A stretch of DNA of 64,000 bases from an uncultured SAR116 cluster alpha proteobacterium (GTDB lineage: Bacteria; Pseudomonadota; Alphaproteobacteria; Puniceispirillales; Marisalimonadaceae): NCBI GenBank assembly GCA_902593735.1, contig CACJJL010000011.1:1-64000 (forward strand), in the 5' to 3' direction. The translations under genes and the position numbers were made by a program. The notes under the pieces are model-generated. The model had not been told where the DNA came from. It did not search any database and saw only the letters and a list, made by a program, of their open reading frames with translations. Positions 30,279-40,570 of the stretch are shown here, in pieces. Within the stretch, counting starts at the first letter, position 1. Every line of letters begins with the position of its first letter.

Positions 30279-31613
30279 ATGACAATTGAAATATTAATGC
30301 CAGCCCTTAGTCCCACTATGGAAGAGGGCACCTTATCAAAATGGCTTGTAAATGAAGGAGATTCTATTTCATCTGGTGATTTAATTGCTGAAATAGAAAC
30401 TGATAAAGCTACTATGGAAGTTGAAGCAGTTGATGACGGCAAAATTGGACAAATATTAGTTACAGAGGGCACTGAAGGAGTGAAAGTCAACACACCCATT
30501 GCTTTGTTAATTGATAGTAATGAATTACCTCATGCCACTATTAAAAATATTGCTGATAAACCGTATTTAGAAAAAGAAAATGTTACATCCAAACCTATAA
30601 ATGAAAAATCAATCTCAATTGAAGCTGATTCTAGTTTAATTACAGTAAGGGAAGCATTAAGAAATGCTATGGCTGAAGAAATGAGAGCTGACAAAAGTGT
30701 GTTTGTAATGGGAGAAGAAGTTGCTGAATACCAAGGTGCATATAAAGTAACTCAGGGTTTACTAGATGAATTTGGAGGTAAACGAGTATATGACACCCCA
30801 ATTACAGAACATGGTTTCGCTGGGATAGGTATAGGGGCTGCCTTTGGAAATTTAAAACCTATTGTTGAATTTATGACGTTTAACTTTGCTATGCAAGCAA
30901 TGGATCAAATAATAAATTCAGCAGCTAAAACACTTTATATGTCTGGTGGTCAAATGGGTTGTCCAATAGTTTTTAGAGGCCCTAATGGAGCGGCATCTAG
31001 AGTTGCAGCACAACATAGTCAATGTTATGCAAGCTGGTATGCACATTGTCCTGGTTTAAAAGTTGTTTCTCCATGGTCAAGTAAAGATGCTAAAGGTCTT
31101 CTTAAGTCAGCAATTAGGGATCCTGATCCAGTAATTTTTCTAGAAAATGAAGTAATGTATGGTCAAAGTTTTAGCTGTCCAGATGATGACAATTTTACTT
31201 TACCTATTGGTAGGGCAAATATCGAAAAAGAAGGGAATGATGTAACAATAATTGCTTTTTCCATAATGGTTGGAAAATCCTTAGAAGCTGCAGAAATTCT
31301 TAAAAATAAAAACATTAACGCAGAAGTTATTAATCTTAGAACATTACGTCCACTAGATATTGATACCATAATTGAATCAGTCAAAAAAACAAATAGGGTT
31401 GTTACTTGTGAAGAAGGTTTTCCTTTTTCTGGAATTGGTGCGGAAATTTCAGCTTTAATCACTGAAAAAGCTTTTGATTGGCTCGATGCTCCTGTTGTAA
31501 GAGTGACAGGGAAAGATGTTCCAATGCCTTATGCGGCTAATTTAGAAAAATTGGCTTTACCACAAGTTGATGACATTGTAAGTGCATCTGCACAAGTGTG
31601 CTATGAAGATTAG
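30279..31613 (+). CDS. pdhB: Pyruvate dehydrogenase E1 beta subunit with N-terminal lipoyl domain
   Basis: The first 80 residues form a lipoyl domain with the lipoylated lysine in [11 protein letters not shown]. After a linker, the transketolase-type beta subunit begins near 124 ([15 protein letters not shown]) and includes [26 protein letters not shown] and [17 protein letters not shown] lipoyl domain on E1 beta is a known alphaproteobacterial trait. It is 444 residues. Its lipoyl module closely resembles that of the next gene. Confidence 0.96.
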   Translation: MTIEILMPALSPTMEEGTLSKWLVNEGDSISSGDLIAEIETDKATMEVEAVDDGKIGQILVTEGTEGVKVNTPIALLIDSNELPHATIKNIADKPYLEKENVTSKPINEKSISIEADSSLITVREALRNAMAEEMRADKSVFVMGEEVAEYQGAYKVTQGLLDEFGGKRVYDTPITEHGFAGIGIGAAFGNLKPIVEFMTFNFAMQAMDQIINSAAKTLYMSGGQMGCPIVFRGPNGAASRVAAQHSQCYASWYAHCPGLKVVSPWSSKDAKGLLKSAIRDPDPVIFLENEVMYGQSFSCPDDDNFTLPIGRANIEKEGNDVTIIAFSIMVGKSLEAAEILKNKNINAEVINLRTLRPLDIDTIIESVKKTNRVVTCEEGFPFSGIGAEISALITEKAFDWLDAPVVRVTGKDVPMPYAANLEKLALPQVDDIVSASAQVCYED

Positions 31614-31622
31614 GAATATTCG

Positions 31623-32888
31623 ATGAGTGTAGATATCTTAATGCCAGCTCTCAGCCCTACAATGGAAGAAGGAACTTTATCAAAATGGTTGGTAAAAGAA
31701 GGTGATAAAGTTATATCAGGTGATCTAATTGCTGAAATTGAAACAGATAAAGCAACAATGGAAGTTGAAGCAATCGAGGATGGTATTATTGGTAAGATTT
31801 TAGTATCAGAAGGTCAAGAATCTATTAAAGTTAATTCTCCCATAGCCATCCTTTTATCTGAAGGTGAAAATCTTTCAGAAAACACAATCTCCACAGATTA
31901 TAACAAAGAAATACAAAAAGAAGTACAAAATAATAAAGAAAACGTTGTGCAGATTAACAATATCAAAAATAACGATGAAATAGTATACTCAAATTCTGAG
32001 GATACAACAAAATCATATTTTAAACCTGATAAACTAGAAAGAATTTTTGTTTCTCCTTTAGCAAAAAGAATTGCCAAACAAAGAGATATACCATTAAGTT
32101 CAATTAAAGGTTCAGGCCCTCATGGTAGAATTCTAAAAATTGATGTAGATAATTTTGATGTAAATAAAATTGAATATTCAAGCTTAAACAATCTAGAAAG
32201 TAATAATTTTGAAATTGTAAAAAATAGTGCGATGAGAAAAACTATTGCAGAAAGATTAGTTAAATCTAAAAATGAAGCTCCTCATTTTTATCTATCTTTA
32301 GATTGTAATATAGACGAACTTTTAAAAGTAAGAAAAGCAATAAATTCTAAATCTAATGATGAATATAAAATTTCTGTAAATGATATGATTATTAAAGCTT
32401 CTAGTGCTGCACTCTTAAAAGTACCTAAGGCTAATGCCAGCTGGGAAAATGAGAATACAAAATATTTTAACAATACTGACATATCTGTTGCTGTGGCTAT
32501 TGAGGGTGGATTAATTACACCTATTGTAAAAAATGTTCAGTCAAAAGGTTTATTAGAAATTTCATTTGATATGAAAGATTTAGCTAACAAAGCTAAGGAG
32601 GGTAAACTACAGCCTCAAGAATACTTAGGTGGTTCTTTTTCAATTTCTAATCTTGGAATGTATGGTATTAAGGAATTTTCAGCAGTAATTAACCCACCTC
32701 AAGGTTGCATACTTGCTGTTGGGTCAGGAGAACAAAGACCAATAGTAATTGACAATGAAATTTCAATCGCAACTATTATGACTGTAACTTTATCTTGTGA
32801 TCATAGAGTTGTGGATGGCGCCGTTGGTGCAGAATTTTTATCAGAATTTAAAAATTTAATTGAAAACCCCTCATTAATGCTATTGTAG
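31623..32888 (+). CDS. pdhC: Dihydrolipoamide acetyltransferase (PDH E2)
   Basis: E2 transfers the acetyl group from lipoate to CoA and forms the complex core. Layout: one lipoyl domain (1-80, [11 protein letters not shown]), a low-complexity linker, a peripheral-subunit-binding domain near 140-175 ([23 protein letters not shown]), and the catalytic domain with [16 protein letters not shown] near the C-terminus (His and Asp of the active site). It is 421 residues. Confidence 0.96.
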   Translation: MSVDILMPALSPTMEEGTLSKWLVKEGDKVISGDLIAEIETDKATMEVEAIEDGIIGKILVSEGQESIKVNSPIAILLSEGENLSENTISTDYNKEIQKEVQNNKENVVQINNIKNNDEIVYSNSEDTTKSYFKPDKLERIFVSPLAKRIAKQRDIPLSSIKGSGPHGRILKIDVDNFDVNKIEYSSLNNLESNNFEIVKNSAMRKTIAERLVKSKNEAPHFYLSLDCNIDELLKVRKAINSKSNDEYKISVNDMIIKASSAALLKVPKANASWENENTKYFNNTDISVAVAIEGGLITPIVKNVQSKGLLEISFDMKDLANKAKEGKLQPQEYLGGSFSISNLGMYGIKEFSAVINPPQGCILAVGSGEQRPIVIDNEISIATIMTVTLSCDHRVVDGAVGAEFLSEFKNLIENPSLMLL

Positions 32889-32897
32889 GAAAAAGAT

Positions 32898-34310
32898 ATG
32901 ACAGACGTAGATTATGATCTTATAGTTATAGGAGGAGGTCCTGGTGGATATGTAGCTGCAATTAGAGCATCTCAATTAGGTATGACAGTTGCATTAGTTG
33001 AAGATAAACATTTAGGTGGAATTTGTTTAAATTGGGGATGTATTCCTACTAAAGCTCTATTGAGAGCTAGTGAGATTAGACATTTGTTAAATAATGTTGA
33101 TGAATTTGGATTTAAAGTATCTGGCATAAAAATGGATATAAATAATATAACTAAAAGGTCTAGAAAAGTTGCATCGCAATTGTCATCTGGCATTAGTCAT
33201 CTTTTGAAAAAAAATAATGTACAAGTTTTTGAAGGTTTTGGCAGTTTGGCTAAAGACACATCAAATATTAAGAAAATAAGAATAAAAACTAAGGATAATA
33301 ATAATATTGAAAAAACTACTAAGAATGTTATCCTTGCTGCTGGTGCTAGATCTAGAAATTTACCTTTTGTTTCATCTGACGGAGTAAATATTTGGGATTA
33401 TAAAACCGCAATGACTCCTCCAAAATTACCTTCATCACTTATTATAGTTGGCTCTGGTGCAATTGGAATTGAATTTGCCTCTTTTTATAATGATTTAGGA
33501 GTTGATGTAACTATTGTAGAAGCTTTACCTTCAATTTTACCAAACGAAGACATTGATATATCTAAAATTGTAAAATTAAATTTTGAAAAAAGAGGTATAA
33601 AGATTAGAACTAATTCAGCATTGAAATCAGTTACAACTAGAGAAAATTCAGTTTCAGCTGAAATAATTACCAATGAAAAGGTTGAAACAATAAGCTCGGA
33701 AAAACTTATTTTAGCAATTGGAATAATTGCAAATACTGAAAAACTAGGCTTACAAGATTTTAATGTAAAAATTGATAAAGGTCATATCGTAACTAATGAG
33801 TTTTTAGAAACAGATGAGAAGGGAGTATACGCTATAGGTGATATAACTGATGGCCCTTGGTTGGCACACAAAGCCAGTCATGAAGGTATTTTATGTGTAG
33901 AAAAAATTGCAGGTCATCAAAATTTAAAACCAATAGATAAAACATCAATCCCAGGATGTACATACTGTAGACCTCAAGTTGCCTCAATAGGAATGACCGA
34001 AACAGAAGCGAGATCTAAAAATCTTAATCTCAAAATTGGTAAATTTCCATTCATAGGTAATGGTAAAGCTATTGCTTTAGGTGATTCTGAAGGTTTAATT
34101 AAGACTATTTTTAATAAGGATACTGGCGAGTTAATTGGAGCTCATATGGTTGGCCCGGAGGTTACAGAATTAATACAGGGATTCTCTATTGCAAAAAAGT
34201 TAGAAACTACAGAATATGAGCTTATGCATACTATTTTTCCTCATCCAACGCTTTCTGAAGGTATTCATGAGTCTGTTTTGGATGCTTATAATCAAGCTAT
34301 TCATTACTAA
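32898..34310 (+). CDS. lpd: Dihydrolipoyl dehydrogenase (E3)
   Basis: E3 reoxidises dihydrolipoamide with NAD+. The 470-residue flavoprotein has the FAD fold GGGPGGYVAAIRA (12-24), the redox disulphide in GGICLNWGCIPTKAL, the NAD fold GSGAIGIEFASF (near 186), GDITDGPWLAHKASHEG, and the C-terminal HPTLSEGIHE with the catalytic His-Glu pair. Probably also serves other 2-oxoacid dehydrogenases. The 2-oxoglutarate complex is not in this window. Confidence 0.96.
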   Translation: MTDVDYDLIVIGGGPGGYVAAIRASQLGMTVALVEDKHLGGICLNWGCIPTKALLRASEIRHLLNNVDEFGFKVSGIKMDINNITKRSRKVASQLSSGISHLLKKNNVQVFEGFGSLAKDTSNIKKIRIKTKDNNNIEKTTKNVILAAGARSRNLPFVSSDGVNIWDYKTAMTPPKLPSSLIIVGSGAIGIEFASFYNDLGVDVTIVEALPSILPNEDIDISKIVKLNFEKRGIKIRTNSALKSVTTRENSVSAEIITNEKVETISSEKLILAIGIIANTEKLGLQDFNVKIDKGHIVTNEFLETDEKGVYAIGDITDGPWLAHKASHEGILCVEKIAGHQNLKPIDKTSIPGCTYCRPQVASIGMTETEARSKNLNLKIGKFPFIGNGKAIALGDSEGLIKTIFNKDTGELIGAHMVGPEVTELIQGFSIAKKLETTEYELMHTIFPHPTLSEGIHESVLDAYNQAIHY

Positions 34311-34337
34311 ATAGAATGGAAATAAATATTATTTATC

Positions 34338-35276
34338 ATGAATGATTTAAAAAAAATAAGACATCCAGAAAAAATTAACAAACCTGATAATATATCACCC
34401 AAGAAACCTTTTTGGTTAAAAGTCAAAGCTCCTCAAGGTAAGATTTTTGACGAAACAAAAGGTTTATTAGATGATCTTAATATTACAACGGTTTGTGAAG
34501 AAGCTAGTTGTCCAAACATTGGCAATTGTTGGTCCAAAAAACACGCCACAATGATGATTATGGGTGATATTTGTACAAGGGCTTGTTCATTCTGCAATGT
34601 TGCAACTGGAAAACCTAAAAAACTTGATTTGTCTGAACCAATAAGGGTTGCTAAATCAGTTGCAAGGCTAAACTTAAACCATGTTGTCATAACTTCTGTG
34701 GATAGAGATGATTTATATGACGGTGGAGCAGATCATTTTGTTGCGACCATAACAGATATAAGAAAATATTCTCCAAACACTTCAATTGAAATTCTAACTC
34801 CAGATTTTTTAAAAAAGAATGGAGTTTTAGAAAAGGTTATAGATGCAAAACCAGATGTTTTTAATCATAATCTTGAAACTGTCCCAAGATTATACCCGTC
34901 TGTTCGTCCTGGAGCTAGATATTTTCATTCATTAAGTTTATTAGCTAAAGTTAAAGAAGTTGATCCAAATATTTTTACTAAATCTGGAATAATGGTTGGT
35001 TTAGGTGAAACTCAAAATGAAATTTATCAGGTTATGGATGATATGAGATCTGCAGATATTGATTTCTTAACTATTGGTCAATATCTACAGCCAACCATAA
35101 AACATCATAAAGTAGAGAGATTTGTACATCCCAATGAGTTTGATAAATATAAAAAAATTGCATTATCTAAAGGCTTTTTATTAGTTTCATCCTCTCCATT
35201 TACAAGAAGTAGTTTTCATGCAAGCGAAGATTTTGAAAAATTAAAAAAAATTAGAATTAATCAAATAAATAATTAG
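34338..35276 (+). CDS. lipA: Lipoyl synthase
   Basis: LipA is a radical SAM enzyme that inserts sulphur into octanoyl-protein to form lipoyl groups, which the three neighbouring PDH proteins need. The 312-residue protein shows the auxiliary cluster motif [13 protein letters not shown] and the radical SAM motif [13 protein letters not shown], then [11 protein letters not shown] and RSSFHASE. Clustering with pdh genes makes functional sense. GGAA at 34318-34321 may be part of its ribosome binding site. Confidence 0.96.
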   Translation: MNDLKKIRHPEKINKPDNISPKKPFWLKVKAPQGKIFDETKGLLDDLNITTVCEEASCPNIGNCWSKKHATMMIMGDICTRACSFCNVATGKPKKLDLSEPIRVAKSVARLNLNHVVITSVDRDDLYDGGADHFVATITDIRKYSPNTSIEILTPDFLKKNGVLEKVIDAKPDVFNHNLETVPRLYPSVRPGARYFHSLSLLAKVKEVDPNIFTKSGIMVGLGETQNEIYQVMDDMRSADIDFLTIGQYLQPTIKHHKVERFVHPNEFDKYKKIALSKGFLLVSSSPFTRSSFHASEDFEKLKKIRINQINN

Positions 35277-35290
35277 AAAAGTTATCCTAA

Positions 35291-35719
35291 ATGAGGCATG
35301 AAGAACGGAGAATAATAAACCATACTCCAAATAATTTATTTAACTTAGTTGCAGATGTTAAAAAATATCCTGAATTTCTGCCTTGGTGTTTAGGCGCAAG
35401 AATTAAAAACACAACTTTAAAGTCTTTCGAAGCTGATTTAATAATTGGATTTAAAATTTATAAAGAAATATATTCTTCAAATATAACTCTTGATAAAAAA
35501 AAGAAAAAAATAATTGTCGATTATAAAGATGGACCTTTTGAATATCTTCAAAACTATTGGTTGTTTAAAGAAAATCCATATGGCTGTGAGATAGAGTTTA
35601 TGGTTGATTTTAAGTTTAAATCTATTTTTTTACAAACATTGATGGAAACATTGTTTAACGAAGCTGTAAAAAAAATGGTTAAAGCTTTTGAGAATAGGGC
35701 TAATGAATTGTATAATTAA
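35291..35719 (+). CDS. Coq10/RatA-family START-like protein
   Basis: A 142-residue SRPBCC/polyketide-cyclase-fold protein opening with the family pattern of NHTPNNLFNLVADVKKYPEF and LPWC. Mitochondrial Coq10 binds ubiquinone and aids respiration. E. coli RatA has been linked to ribosome assembly. The alphaproteobacterial position after lipA favours the Coq10-like reading. It is convergent with cinA, with three bases between them. Confidence 0.88.
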   Translation: MRHEERRIINHTPNNLFNLVADVKKYPEFLPWCLGARIKNTTLKSFEADLIIGFKIYKEIYSSNITLDKKKKKIIVDYKDGPFEYLQNYWLFKENPYGCEIEFMVDFKFKSIFLQTLMETLFNEAVKKMVKAFENRANELYN

Positions 35720-35722
35720 ATC

Positions 35723-36211
35723 TTAGATTTTTAAAATAACATTATTGGCTAATTTAAGAGACTCGTATGTAGTTTTTTGTCTAATTTCAAGTCTACTTCC
35801 ATCAAATTTATATTTGTTTGTGATAATTTTTTCTTTTGTTCCAATTCCAATCCAAACAAGCCCAACTGGTTTATCAACACTTCCTCCGGAAGGTCCAGCA
35901 ATTCCTGTAACTACAATAGATAAATCTGCATTTAGTATTTCTAAAGAGTTTTTAGCCATATTGGATGCTACTATTTCACTAACGGCTCCATTTTTTGTAA
36001 TTAAATCTTTTGGGATATTAAGTAATTTACTTTTCATATCGTTAGAATAAACAATTACAGAAGATTTAAATATTTGACTTGAGCCATTAATATGAACAAT
36101 TGCAGATGATATCATTCCACCTGTGCAACTTTCTGCTGTTGTTATTGTTAAATTTTTTTTAATACAATTGATATAAAGTTTTTTACTTTCACTATTTATC
36201 TTTTTCCACAT
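35723..36211 (-). CDS. pncC: CinA C-terminal domain protein, nicotinamide-nucleotide amidohydrolase
   Basis: The 162-residue protein corresponds to the stand-alone C-terminal domain of CinA, which deamidates nicotinamide mononucleotide in pyridine nucleotide recycling. Motifs: TTAESCTGGMISSAI (near 24), ENG-type loop KNGAVSEIVASNMA and TGIAGPSGG with KPVGLVWIG. The molybdopterin-like N-terminal domain of full CinA is absent, as is common. Confidence 0.9.
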   Translation of the reverse strand: MWKKINSESKKLYINCIKKNLTITTAESCTGGMISSAIVHINGSSQIFKSSVIVYSNDMKSKLLNIPKDLITKNGAVSEIVASNMAKNSLEILNADLSIVVTGIAGPSGGSVDKPVGLVWIGIGTKEKIITNKYKFDGSRLEIRQKTTYESLKLANNVILKI

Positions 36212-36673
36212 TTTTAATCCATAAAGTTTATGTATAAATATTTTAATAAAAATTTGTAAAATTTTATTTTGAGCTGAGACTTAAATGTAATAGATACATT
36301 AATTAAAATACTTAAGTTATTTAGTTTACTTTAATAATGTTATTACTACTTACTTAGTAATATCAAATATCTCGATTATATTATTAATTACAAAAAGTAT
36401 AGATTCATTTTTCAGGCTACTCACAAACTAAAAATTCTATAATATAACTTATAATTAATTTGCTTCTAATTATTTTAATTAGCTCTTATATTTTTTATCA
36501 ATTAACTGATCATAACTAATAAATGAGTATATATTTAATACTGAGATAAAACAAATTAATATTGTAATTTTTAAATATATTAAAGTTTTAAAATGATTTT
36601 TTAAGTAATTGTTATATACTAATTATAGATACCTATCAATTTTTTGTAGATAAGATAAAATAATATATTGTTA
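36212..36673. other. 462-base AT-rich gap between ispDF and pncC
   Basis: This is the largest non-coding gap in the core part of the window, lying between two minus-strand genes. I see no ORF above about 15 codons, no tRNA and no GC-containing hairpin with a T tail. It presumably holds the pncC promoter. A small RNA cannot be excluded by eye. Confidence 0.5.
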
Positions 36674-37870
36674 TTATTCAGAAAAATGTTTGTCTCTTAC
36701 CTGAATAGCTGTTGATACCATAGCTACTATTCCTTCTTGTCTACCAATAAAACCAATGCTTTCAGAGGTTTTTCCTTTAATACTGATTTTTTGTTCATTA
36801 ATTTTTAAAATCTTAGCAATGTTTTCCTGCATTTGTTTTGAATAATCTAAAATTTTTGGTGTTTCACATACAATTATAGCATCTATATTATTAATTGTTC
36901 CGTGTATTTTTTGAAGTAATTTTGATGCATGTTTAAGAAAAATAGAACTATCAGCATTTTGCCATTTCTTTTCTGAGGGTGGAAAAATACTACCGATATC
37001 ACCTTTATTTACTACACCTAAAATACTATCAGTAATTGCATGAAGCAAAACATCAGAATCAGAGTGACCTATTAATCGTTTTGGATTTTTAATCTTTATA
37101 CCACCTATAATTATAAAATTATTTTTTATGTTTTTACGGTTATCAAATCGATGTATATCAAATCCATTGCCAATCTTAGTTATGTATGTACTTTTATTTC
37201 GAGACAAGTGTGGTTCCAATAGATTTAGATCTTTTTCATATGTAATTTTTAAAGTTAGTGGGTCGCCTTCAATAGCAATAACTTTTAGAGAATTATTTAA
37301 AAAAACCGAGCTTTCATCCTCAAATTTTTTTTTATTTTTTTCAAGTAGTTTTTTAAGAATTTTAAAATTACATAATTGTGGAGTTTGAACCAAAACTTTA
37401 TTTTTTTTGTCAATAGTACTTTTTAAAGTATTAGTCGTAATTGTTCTAATAGCATCATTTATTTTTAAAACAGGTACCACACAAAAGACTTCTTTTTTAC
37501 TATAGGAAATTAATTTTTTTATAACATTTGAAGAAATAATTGGTCTTGCGGTATCGTGGATCAATACATATTTAGGTTCAAAATGCTCGACAGCTTTTAA
37601 TCCATTATATGTACTTTTATGTCTTTCATCTCCTCCCAAAATAGGATTAAGTAAAGAATATTTTCTGCACAAATTTGATACCTTTAAGAAATCTTGATTA
37701 TTAGTAACAATCTGAATTGAAATATTTCTAATTTGTTTTTTAAACTTTATAATGTTCATTTCGAGAATTGTTATATTTTTAACACTTATCATTTGCTTAG
37801 TAGTTTTTTTATTAACTCTTGTGCCTTTTCCCCCTGCTAGTAATATTAATACGACATTATTGCTAATCAT
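36674..37870 (-). CDS. ispDF: Bifunctional IspD/IspF isoprenoid enzyme
   Basis: A fusion of 2-C-methyl-D-erythritol 4-phosphate cytidylyltransferase (IspD, first about 225 residues, LLAGGKGTRV) and 2-C-methyl-D-erythritol 2,4-cyclodiphosphate synthase (IspF, from about 232, GNGFDIHRF and HSDSDVLLHAITDSILG). These are two non-consecutive steps of the MEP pathway. I place the start at 37870 (398 residues) because the reverse strand has GGAG six bases before that ATG. A further 11 upstream codons are open but have no such site. Divergent from ntrB. Confidence 0.94.
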   Translation of the reverse strand: MISNNVVLILLAGGKGTRVNKKTTKQMISVKNITILEMNIIKFKKQIRNISIQIVTNNQDFLKVSNLCRKYSLLNPILGGDERHKSTYNGLKAVEHFEPKYVLIHDTARPIISSNVIKKLISYSKKEVFCVVPVLKINDAIRTITTNTLKSTIDKKNKVLVQTPQLCNFKILKKLLEKNKKKFEDESSVFLNNSLKVIAIEGDPLTLKITYEKDLNLLEPHLSRNKSTYITKIGNGFDIHRFDNRKNIKNNFIIIGGIKIKNPKRLIGHSDSDVLLHAITDSILGVVNKGDIGSIFPPSEKKWQNADSSIFLKHASKLLQKIHGTINNIDAIIVCETPKILDYSKQMQENIAKILKINEQKISIKGKTSESIGFIGRQEGIVAMVSTAIQVRDKHFSE

Positions 37871-37995
37871 AATACACTCCACAATTGCACTAATATTAGG
37901 CAATTTATATATAGTTTTTTACAAATATAAATATATGTATAATTTATAGACATTAACAATTTTTAATTTGACCGTTTGACTATTTTTTTAATGGA

Positions 37996-39057
37996 ATGCA
38001 ACATAATATTTTAAATGAATTAAGAACTCCAGTTTTTTTAATAAATGAACTTAATAATGTTATATATATCAACGAAATTGGTGAAGAATTTTTTGGCGTT
38101 AGTTCGAATATTATAATTGGGAAAAAAATTAATGAATTTATCCCAAATGATTCTCCTGTATTAAATTTAATTCACAGGGTTAGAAAAAACAAAGTCGGTA
38201 TAACAGAAGAAAGTTTAGACTTTAGTAATGTAAATTTTCCTAATAGAAAAGTTAGAGCTCATATTGTTCCTTTATCTTTTGACAATAGTCAAATTGTCGT
38301 CCAGATAAGTCAATTAGCTCTATCAGAAATGTTTCAATCCCAAAGAATAAATAGCAAAATTTCTAAATCTTTTTCATCAATGGTTGATATGTTAATGCAT
38401 GAGTTAAAAAATCCTTTAGCTGGTATAAAAGGTGCATCTCAATTAATTGAAAGTGATTTAAAAGAGAATTCTAATTTTTTTGAATTAACTCAGCTTATCT
38501 CAATTGAATGTGATCGTATAGAAATTCTTCTAAATAGGATGGAGCAAATAAGTAATAATAACATTAAACTTGAATATGAAAGCTTAAATATTCATGAAAT
38601 TTTAAATCACTGTATACGTGTTGCAGAAAATAGTTTTGGTGCTGATATAAACTTTGTAAGCGAATTTGATCCATCTTTACCTCGATTATTTGCTAATAAG
38701 AATTTATTAATACAAATCGTAATCAACTTGCTTAAAAATGCTGCAGAAGCAAGTCAAAATAAGGGTAATATTAAAGTTAAGACTAGTTTCAATTCTAATA
38801 AAATTACTTCTTTTGGTATAGAAGATATTCCAACACCATTACCTCTTCAAATTGAAATCATTGATTTTGGTATTGGTATTCCAAATAATTTAATATCCAA
38901 TATTTTTGATCCCTTCGTATCATCCAAAAAAGAAGGAAAGGGGCTTGGTTTATCAGTCGTTGCCAGTGGTTTAGAAGAAATGGGAGCGGTTATAGATGTT
39001 TCTTCAAATCCTGGATTTACAGTTTTTTGTATCAATTTTCCTGTTCGGAAATCTTAA
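37996..39057 (+). CDS. ntrB: Nitrogen-regulation sensor kinase NtrB
   Basis: NtrB phosphorylates or dephosphorylates NtrC in response to nitrogen status through PII. The 353-residue soluble kinase has a PAS-like N-domain, the phospho-acceptor box MLMHELKNPLAG (near 133), an N box NLLKNAAEAS and G boxes DFGIGIP and GKGLGLSV. No membrane helix is seen, as expected. ntrC follows after 19 bases. In many relatives dusB lies between ispDF and ntrB. Here it is missing. Confidence 0.93.
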   Translation: MQHNILNELRTPVFLINELNNVIYINEIGEEFFGVSSNIIIGKKINEFIPNDSPVLNLIHRVRKNKVGITEESLDFSNVNFPNRKVRAHIVPLSFDNSQIVVQISQLALSEMFQSQRINSKISKSFSSMVDMLMHELKNPLAGIKGASQLIESDLKENSNFFELTQLISIECDRIEILLNRMEQISNNNIKLEYESLNIHEILNHCIRVAENSFGADINFVSEFDPSLPRLFANKNLLIQIVINLLKNAAEASQNKGNIKVKTSFNSNKITSFGIEDIPTPLPLQIEIIDFGIGIPNNLISNIFDPFVSSKKEGKGLGLSVVASGLEEMGAVIDVSSNPGFTVFCINFPVRKS

Positions 39058-39076
39058 ATAAAAGGAGTTTTTATTT

Positions 39077-40510
39077 ATGGAAATTAAAAATGTAAAAAAT
39101 ATTATTGTTGTAGACGATGACAGAAGTGTTAGGGTAGTCATTTCTACTGCGTTAACCAGAGCAGGCTATAATGTAAAGTCAAGTGGTACGGCTGCTGGAA
39201 TGTGGAGATTGGTAGAATCTGATTTTGCAGATGTTTTAATTACAGATGTTGGATTGCCAGACGGTGACGCATTAGATATTTTGCCTAAATTACAAAAAAA
39301 TAACCCAAATTTGAAAATAATTGTAATGTCTGCTAGGACAACCTTGTTAACTGCAGTCAGAGCTGAAAAAAAAGGTGCTTTTGAATATTTACCAAAACCA
39401 TTTGATTTAGATGAGCTTTTAAACTTAGTGACTAGTACATTTCATACATCAAAAATTGAACATAGCAATAGTAATAATATACAAAAGAATATGTATGATT
39501 CTGGCCCAGTTATTGGTAAGTCTATGGCAATGCAAGAGATTTATAAAATTATTTCTCGTATAGTTAATACAAATTTTTCTGTATTAATTTCTGGAGATAG
39601 TGGAACAGGGAAAAATCTAATTGCTAAATCAATTCATGACCTTAGTTCTGTAACTAATAATTTATTCATCAATTTAGATATGACTTTTTTTGATAATTAC
39701 TCTTTTAATGGATTAATAGAAAGGATAAATTTATTTAGCTCGAGTGAAATAAAAAATATTAACGATTTAAGTGGAAGTTCAATTTATATAAAAGATATAA
39801 CAGAGGCTTCTAGTATTCAACAAAAAAATTTATTAAATTTTATTGAAAGTGGACTTTCTCAACTTTTTGCTGAAAACACCACTCTTAAGAAAAGTAGAAT
39901 TTTTGTGTCAACCAAAAAAAATATTATTAACTATGTCGAAAAGGGTTTATTTAGAGAAGATTTATATTACCGACTAAATGTTGTTCCAATAAAGTTACCA
40001 TCACTAAAAGATAGATTTGAAGATATACCAGATTTAACTTCCGCCTTTTTAAGAGCAAATTTTACAAACAAACAAATAAATAGATCTATATCTTACGAAG
40101 GAATAAATGCATTAAAAGAGTATTCATGGCCAGGAAATGTAAGAGAACTAAAAAATGTCATAGATAGATTATGTTTGCTTTCCTCTACTGAAGATATTTC
40201 TTTATCTCTTATAAAAGAAGTTTTATCTGAAGATAGAGTTGATGAAGAAAATAAATATGAAGAAAATCTTGAATTATATTTTAAAAATTATTTAAAGAAA
40301 TATTTCAAGGATTTTGATGAAAATTTATCTTTAAATAATTTACATACTAATTTTATATCTAAGATTGAAAAACCTTTAATTGAAACAACCTTAAATTTGT
40401 TTAGAGGAAATCAAATTAAAGCCTCAAAGTGTTTAGGTTTTAATAGAAATACCTTAAGATCTAAAATAAATATGTATGGTATTAATGTTGTTAAAAAAAG
40501 AAAAGTTTAA
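39077..40510 (+). CDS. ntrC: NtrC response regulator with degenerate AAA+ domain
   Basis: The receiver domain is intact (VVDDDRS, phospho-acceptor Asp57, KPF lysine near 107) and the C-terminal Fis-type HTH is present (GNQIKASKCLGFNRNTL). The AAA+ domain is eroded. Walker A reads GDSGTGKN (173-180). The GAFTGA loop that contacts sigma-54 is missing between about 200 and 230. Walker B, normally LFLDE, reads IYIKD (236-240). The arginine-finger stretch FREDLYYRLN (292-301) remains. The protein may bind DNA but should not activate sigma-54 polymerase. Length 477, as usual for NtrC. Confidence 0.92.
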   Translation: MEIKNVKNIIVVDDDRSVRVVISTALTRAGYNVKSSGTAAGMWRLVESDFADVLITDVGLPDGDALDILPKLQKNNPNLKIIVMSARTTLLTAVRAEKKGAFEYLPKPFDLDELLNLVTSTFHTSKIEHSNSNNIQKNMYDSGPVIGKSMAMQEIYKIISRIVNTNFSVLISGDSGTGKNLIAKSIHDLSSVTNNLFINLDMTFFDNYSFNGLIERINLFSSSEIKNINDLSGSSIYIKDITEASSIQQKNLLNFIESGLSQLFAENTTLKKSRIFVSTKKNIINYVEKGLFREDLYYRLNVVPIKLPSLKDRFEDIPDLTSAFLRANFTNKQINRSISYEGINALKEYSWPGNVRELKNVIDRLCLLSSTEDISLSLIKEVLSEDRVDEENKYEENLELYFKNYLKKYFKDFDENLSLNNLHTNFISKIEKPLIETTLNLFRGNQIKASKCLGFNRNTLRSKINMYGINVVKKRKV

Positions 40511-40570
40511 GAATTTTTCGTAAAAGTAAATATTTAAGTTATTTTTAATATTGTGTTATGTTAGTGCAAA

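Noticed and set aside
37871-37903. Upstream start for ispDF
   Set aside because: The ATG at 37870 has GGAG six bases before it and begins just ahead of the IspD nucleotide-binding loop. The extra codons have no such support.
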